DNA of 64,000 bases from Micractinium sp. NFX-FRZ. Its lineage: Eukaryota > Chlorophyta > Trebouxiophyceae > Chlorellales > Chlorellaceae. A program made the translations under genes and the position numbers. The stretch covers positions 62,001 to 126,000 of the forward strand of contig JAPTJF010000037.1 of the NCBI GenBank assembly GCA_029339195.1, given 5' to 3'. Shown piece by piece: positions 59,819-64,000 of this stretch (position 1 is the stretch's first letter; each line of letters begins with the position of its first letter). The notes under the pieces were generated by a model. The model saw only the letters and a program-made list of their open reading frames with translations, made no database searches and was not told where the DNA came from.

Positions 59819-62138
59819 ATGGACCCGGCAGGCCCCGAGGTCCAGTCTGAGGGGCAGCAGCCCCCGCAGGGGGCAGGCTGGGCCCGCCAGCAGCCTCGGG
59901 TGGGCCAGGGTGTCAGGGAAGCAGCGGACGAGGAGCGTGAGGAGCGCGACCGGCAGCTGTGGAAGGAGTTCACCATGGAGCGGTGGGTGCCGGCAGCACC
60001 GCCCCAGGCGCCGCCTCCCGCGCCCGCCCCAGCCGCCCTGGCCCCCACAAGGGTCTGCTTGGTTTGCTTTGCCTCTGCAGCTTGCTCCGCTCTAAACCCT
60101 TGACAAATCTGCACCTTTGAACTCACCCAGCATCGCCCGCCCCTGTCTGGCCGCACGCCCCCTGCCCCCTGCAGGCAGCGCCAGCTGGCTTCTCACGACC
60201 GCCTGGCTGCCCTCCTGTTCCTCGCAATGGAGCTGGCTGCAGCTTGGCGCATGTTCAGCGAGAGGAACATCGACAGCCTGGTGCAGGCAAGGCAGCTGCC
60301 AGCGCTGAAGCACCAGGCCGCCCACCGCCGGGCTGCCCAGGGCCCATCAAAGCATGACAGTGCACCCACCGCCGGCACCTCGCCTCTTGGTTTTGCACAG
60401 CCCTGAGGCTGGCTTGTGTCCTCTCCCCCCAACTGACGGTGTGCCCTTGCCCCGCACCCAGCCCCCGGCATGCCCTGCTCCTGCGCAGGTCTTCCTCACC
60501 ACATACATTCTGAGCCAGCTGATGACCGTTGCCATGGCGGCCAGTGAGCAGGACGAGTATGTGGGCAAGCGGCGGTGGCTGCTGGCGGTGCTGCGCGTGG
60601 CCTGCGCATTCAGCCCCATCTTTGACGCGCACTCACGCTTCATGATGCACGTACGCCGGCAGGGAGGTGGGGGAGGGGGTGTGGTGGGGCAGAGTTGGGG
60701 TGAAGGGGGGGGAGGCGCCTGTGTGGCCCCGAGACGATCAGCTTGCGGCTGGTCACGTCACGAACGCTGTCAAGCTGAGGCAGCGCATCGCACCGTAGTC
60801 CAGGGGCACGCTTTGCCTGGTCTGCCTGAGCTCAACAGAGCATTCCCCGAAGTCAATGACCACCGCCCGCTCACCTTCCCCTGCCCCCTGCCCTTCTGCC
60901 TGGCGCCTGCTGCCCCGCCTGCAGGACGTGCAGGAGGCAATCGACACGCCGTGGCGCCTGGTGCTGGCCATGGCTCGAGTCATGTATGGCGACCACACCA
61001 GCCTGCTGGTAAGGTGGGGATGTGGGGAGGCATGGCGGTGTGGGCCGCCAGTGGCTGCTGGTGCGTGCTGGTGCGTGTCTCGGTGGTCAGCATACAATAT
61101 GGGACTGCAGTTGGTAGACAACGCGCTCCGCTCTGCACTGCCACACTCTTCCCGGCTGGGAGCCCCATCCCCGTTCACGTAGCTGATAACCTGTGCCTCC
61201 CCCCGCTCCAGGCCTTCCTCTCCCTGGCCTTCCACGTCGACGGCACCCTGGATGTGGCGGTGCAGCTCATCTCGCTGGCGGCCGCCATGCGCCACAACAA
61301 GAACATCTGCAGCCTGCCGGTGCGTGGCACGGGTGGGGATGCCACGGGTGGCGGTGGCCTCGGTGCCTGCCTGGCCGGCACGGGTGTGGCCCTCCTTCCA
61401 GTGAGTGTGTGTGAAGCCTGGCACGGCATCACCCTGCTTCTGCCCTGCTACTGAGCGCTGCTGCCCTGCCGCTCCCCCGCCTCACAGTACCTACAAAGCC
61501 TGCAGTCCCATGAGGGGGTGGGCAACAAGCACCGCGCGCTGAAGACAGGCACGCGCACACTGCTTTACTCTGTGCACCACGCATTCACCAAGCTGTGCCA
61601 GGTCGAGGTGCGCTGGCGCCGTTGGGCGGGTCTGGTGGGGCAGAGAGGATCGGACTGCCGCAACTTGAGTCAAGGGGAGCTGTCATTGGGGCTGCGACAT
61701 CGTGGATAAGAAGGAGACCTTGGAGGACAGTTAGCAACCAACTAGCATGCATGTGCAGCAGCGACGTGTGCCGGCCCGGGCATAACCATCGAGTGGCACT
61801 CAGCACTACCTGCCTCACCACTCCTGTCGCCCCTAGCACCCTCTACCCCATCGCTCCCCGCACCCTGCGTGCAGGTGTGCATGTTCTACACCACCATGCT
61901 GCAGGTGCTGTGCGGCTGCCTGGCGCCCGCGCTGTTCCACCTCTACAACCACGCCCGCCACGCCGAGAGCTACGCCCGGCAGCACGGCATCTCGCGGCGC
62001 AGCCCCAGCTACCGCTGGTTCACCTTTGTGCACAGCCACACGTGCGTGGTTGCCTTCCAGGTGTCTCGCTTCCTGGCGCTGCTCCCCATTGTCTCCGGTG
62101 TGGTTGTGTTCATGTCACGCTTCGCGCACGCCGCGTGA
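59819..62138 (+). CDS. Multi-pass membrane protein of an unrecognised family, copy D (most diverged)
   Basis: Seven exons: 59819-59982, 60175-60286, 60489-60650, 60925-61008, 61212-61319, 61488-61607, 61875-62138, giving 337 residues. Exon 4 is the fused 84-nt form, as in copy C. The donor after exon 2 is GC (CAG then GCAAGG). The soluble N-terminus is the longest of the four (REAADEEREERDRQLWKEF). The sequence has drifted most: FDAHS replaces FHAHA, and exon 6 is HHAFTKLCQVE-like instead of FYELGAVE. FHVDG and FHLYNHARHAESYARQHG persist, so those histidines are probably important. The C-terminal segment FLALLPIVSGVVVFMSRFA is hydrophobic. The family and activity are unknown. Confidence 0.82.
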
Positions 62139-62854
62139 CCTGTTGCTGCCTCAGCTCTGGCCCTGGCCCTGGCGTGTCCCCATGCCAGCGCAGGCCAGCC
62201 AGCTGAGCAGACACTCCGGAGAATGCCATTGCCCCACTAGTGTCTTACCAGACAACTGCCCGCATCTCATTCCCACAACGTCTCCATTGCATGACGCAGC
62301 GTTTGGTTTACCGCTTGAAGCATCACCGCCTGTCATTCATTTTTAGCGCCAGTTTGCGCACAGCCGTGCGCCGGTGCGGCGTGCGCTGGCGCTGACCAGC
62401 ACACGGGGCCGCGGTGCCAGCCATTAGCAAGGGCATGCTGTCTGACGCCTGCCTTGCGGTTTCCTGCATGCGTGCCTGCCTGCATGGCATCCGTGCCTCG
62501 TGGGTTCTGGGTGTCACGTACGCAAATGATTACACTCAAGGGGCGCACTGCCCCGAACCTGAGAAGAGTGCGAAGAAAATGGGAGATTACCAAGAGAGGG
62601 CCACACGGGCAGGCAGGCAAGCTGGCGCGGCTGCACTGAAAACTGGTAAGAGTGCCGCCGCTGTGTGCGCTCTGCCGGCGCCAGCAAATGGCGGGCGCAG
62701 GCAGGCACGCCGCGGCTGTCGCCGCTGCAGCGCCCCTCCCGCGCGCGCCTGCTTGCTCGCGGCCGTGTGCAGGAGACTGAGCAGCAGATGGCAGGCAGCT
62801 TTGGATCAAGCCACGCTTGGCTTCTTCGGAACGCCAAGGCTTAGTTGACAAGGC
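62139..62854. other. Convergent interval between copy D and bL9
   Basis: About 700 bp between two genes that converge. No exon is recognised. It holds both 3' untranslated regions. Confidence 0.55.
62530..62534 (-). terminator. Candidate poly(A) signal TGTAA of bL9
   Basis: TGTAA on the minus strand about 320 nt downstream of the bL9 stop, inside the convergent interval with copy D. Confidence 0.4.
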
Positions 62855-63358
62855 TTAGTTGCTGCCGGTGTCCTTCTGAACCACCACCTTGAAGAAGCCA
62901 GTCACCTCGGGGTGCAGCTTGACTGCGGGGGAAGGGGTGGACAAGAGCATGTAGACAGACGTGAGTGTACACAATCAATGGGCGGCGGTCGATTTCTGCT
63001 GCGCCTCGTCCTCAATGATTGGAAGCAGGCGCGCGGGCCCGGGTGGGCTGGGCTGTGAGGACGCGTGCGCTGGCTGCCAGCCCACGCGTTGGTGGCCAGC
63101 CCAGGCAGCGGCACAGGGCAGCTGCAACACTCCTGAGCTCTTCAAACAACAGGTCACAGGGTGGCACTCACTGGATGCGTCGTAGGTGCCCAGGGTCTTG
63201 ATCTCGGGCAGGGTGACCGCCTTGCGGTCCAGCTCCCGCCCAGTCTGCATGCGGATCGCGTCCACCAGCTCCGCCGCCGTCACGCTGCCGAAAATGGCGT
63301 CCTTCTCGCCCACCTTCTTCTTCACGATGAACTTGCCGATGGTGGACAGCGCGGTGGC
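62855..63358 (-). CDS. RPL9: Plastid-type ribosomal protein bL9, last two exons (5' part outside window)
   Basis: Two exons, 63358-63172 and 62922-62855, encode the C-terminal 84 residues of bL9, ending at TAA. The match to the L9 C-terminal domain is clear: KKKVGEKDAIFGSVTAAELV, DRKAVTLPEIKTLGTYDAS, then KLHPEVTGFFKVVVQ. The N-terminal rRNA-binding domain and any plastid transit peptide are not in the window. The sequence before 63358 is an intron of at least 640 bp. An ATG followed by GTGGGT at 64000-63991 could be the end of the previous exon, which would fit phase 0, but this is only a possibility. The protein would act in the large subunit of the plastid ribosome. Plastid rather than mitochondrial origin is inferred from similarity to plant plastid L9. 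Confidence 0.88.
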
Positions 63359-64000
63359 CTGCCAAGAGCGGGGGCAGGCGCGGGGGAGGGGGAACGGGGG
63401 GTCGGCACGGGGCTGCACGCATGCACAACCACTGTACTTGGCTGCCTGAGAGAGGACCCAAGCGGGGGCACTGGGAGCACTGCTGCTCGTTGGCACACCG
63501 CGGCTGGGGCTGCGTGTTGACGAGGCATGCCGCCACACAGCCAGGTGCGACCAACCCAGCACCTTGGCATCGTTGTGACAGCTGTGCCGCTGAGCACCCC
63601 GGCACCACGTGTCCTGGCCACAGCTGTCGGCGCAGCAGCTGCCCCACAACAGCATACGCGCAGCTGCCCGGCATCAGGTGCCAGCGGCCGGCTCGTCCAA
63701 CGCTGCCATCCTCACGCCACAGGGGGGGAGCTCTCCAGCGGGGCGCCGCTAGCCGGGCTGCCACGTTGTCCCAAGAACCCCTGCTGCCACCTGCCGCATG
63801 TGCAGCCTCCTGCCTTCCAGCCCCAGCTGGCCCCCCGCCGCCTGGCGCGCCGGGCCCCTTCTCCCTGGTATCCCCACTCCAAGCCCGGCTCTGAGCCGAG
63901 GGGAATGGTTGCAGCGGCACCCACGCCGCCCGCCGCCCGACACCCGTGCCCCGCCCTTGCTTGCGCTTGCGACAGCTCCCGGGCCCTGCACCCACCATGG

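Noticed and set aside
1..64000. tRNA, rRNA, CRISPR arrays, complete transposons
   Set aside because: None recognised on reading. No transposase or reverse transcriptase domain is visible, and the repeats lack regular spacers typical of CRISPR.

Overview
The window looks like nuclear DNA of a GC-rich green alga, probably a trebouxiophyte related to Chlorella. This is an inference from spliced genes with many short exons and introns of about 100-1000 bp, TGTAA poly(A) signals, two TTTAGGG-type telomere-like units, a plastid-type ribosomal protein L9, and secreted proteins that join hevein, SUEL-lectin and proline-rich modules. There is no sign of a bacterial, plasmid or viral genome. Gene models were spliced by hand from GT-AG (rarely GC-AG) signals, reading-frame phase and comparison of paralogues. 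All complete models close in frame.

Region 1 (1-32.4 kb, minus strand) is a tandem array of four paralogous genes for large secreted proteins with a right-handed beta-helix (pectin-lyase-like) body. Their N-terminal modules differ. Gene 1 has a signal peptide, one SUEL-type lectin and a Pro-rich linker, and runs off the left edge. Gene 2 has hevein plus two lectins, gene 3 has hevein plus one lectin, and gene 4 has hevein plus a very long Pro-rich linker and no lectin. The upstream neighbour (33.1-34.7 kb, minus) is another secreted Pro-rich protein, ending in a DOMON-like domain. Together they suggest a cell-wall or extracellular-matrix locus.

Region 2 (36.5-48.3 kb) holds a GT49 (LARGE/B4GAT1-like) type II membrane glycosyltransferase (plus), a CWF19L1-type spliceosome/lariat-associated protein with an RRM inserted before its CwfJ domains (plus), and a small hydrophilic charged protein (minus) that converges on CWF19L1.

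Region 3 (49.4-62.1 kb) is a four-member family of multi-pass membrane proteins that I do not recognise. Copy A is on the minus strand and has an in-frame stop in exon 1. It lies head-to-head with copies B, C and D on the plus strand. Exon lengths are almost identical in all four.

Region 4 (62.9 kb to the end, minus) carries the last two exons of plastid ribosomal protein bL9. The rest of that gene lies beyond the right edge.

A recurring theme is that intron ends have been copied. Tandem duplicates of splice-junction sequence sit in introns of genes 1, 3 and 4, and about 17 copies of an exon-13 donor junction form a minisatellite in CWF19L1. A separate palindromic element of about 40 bp occurs in introns of three unrelated genes.
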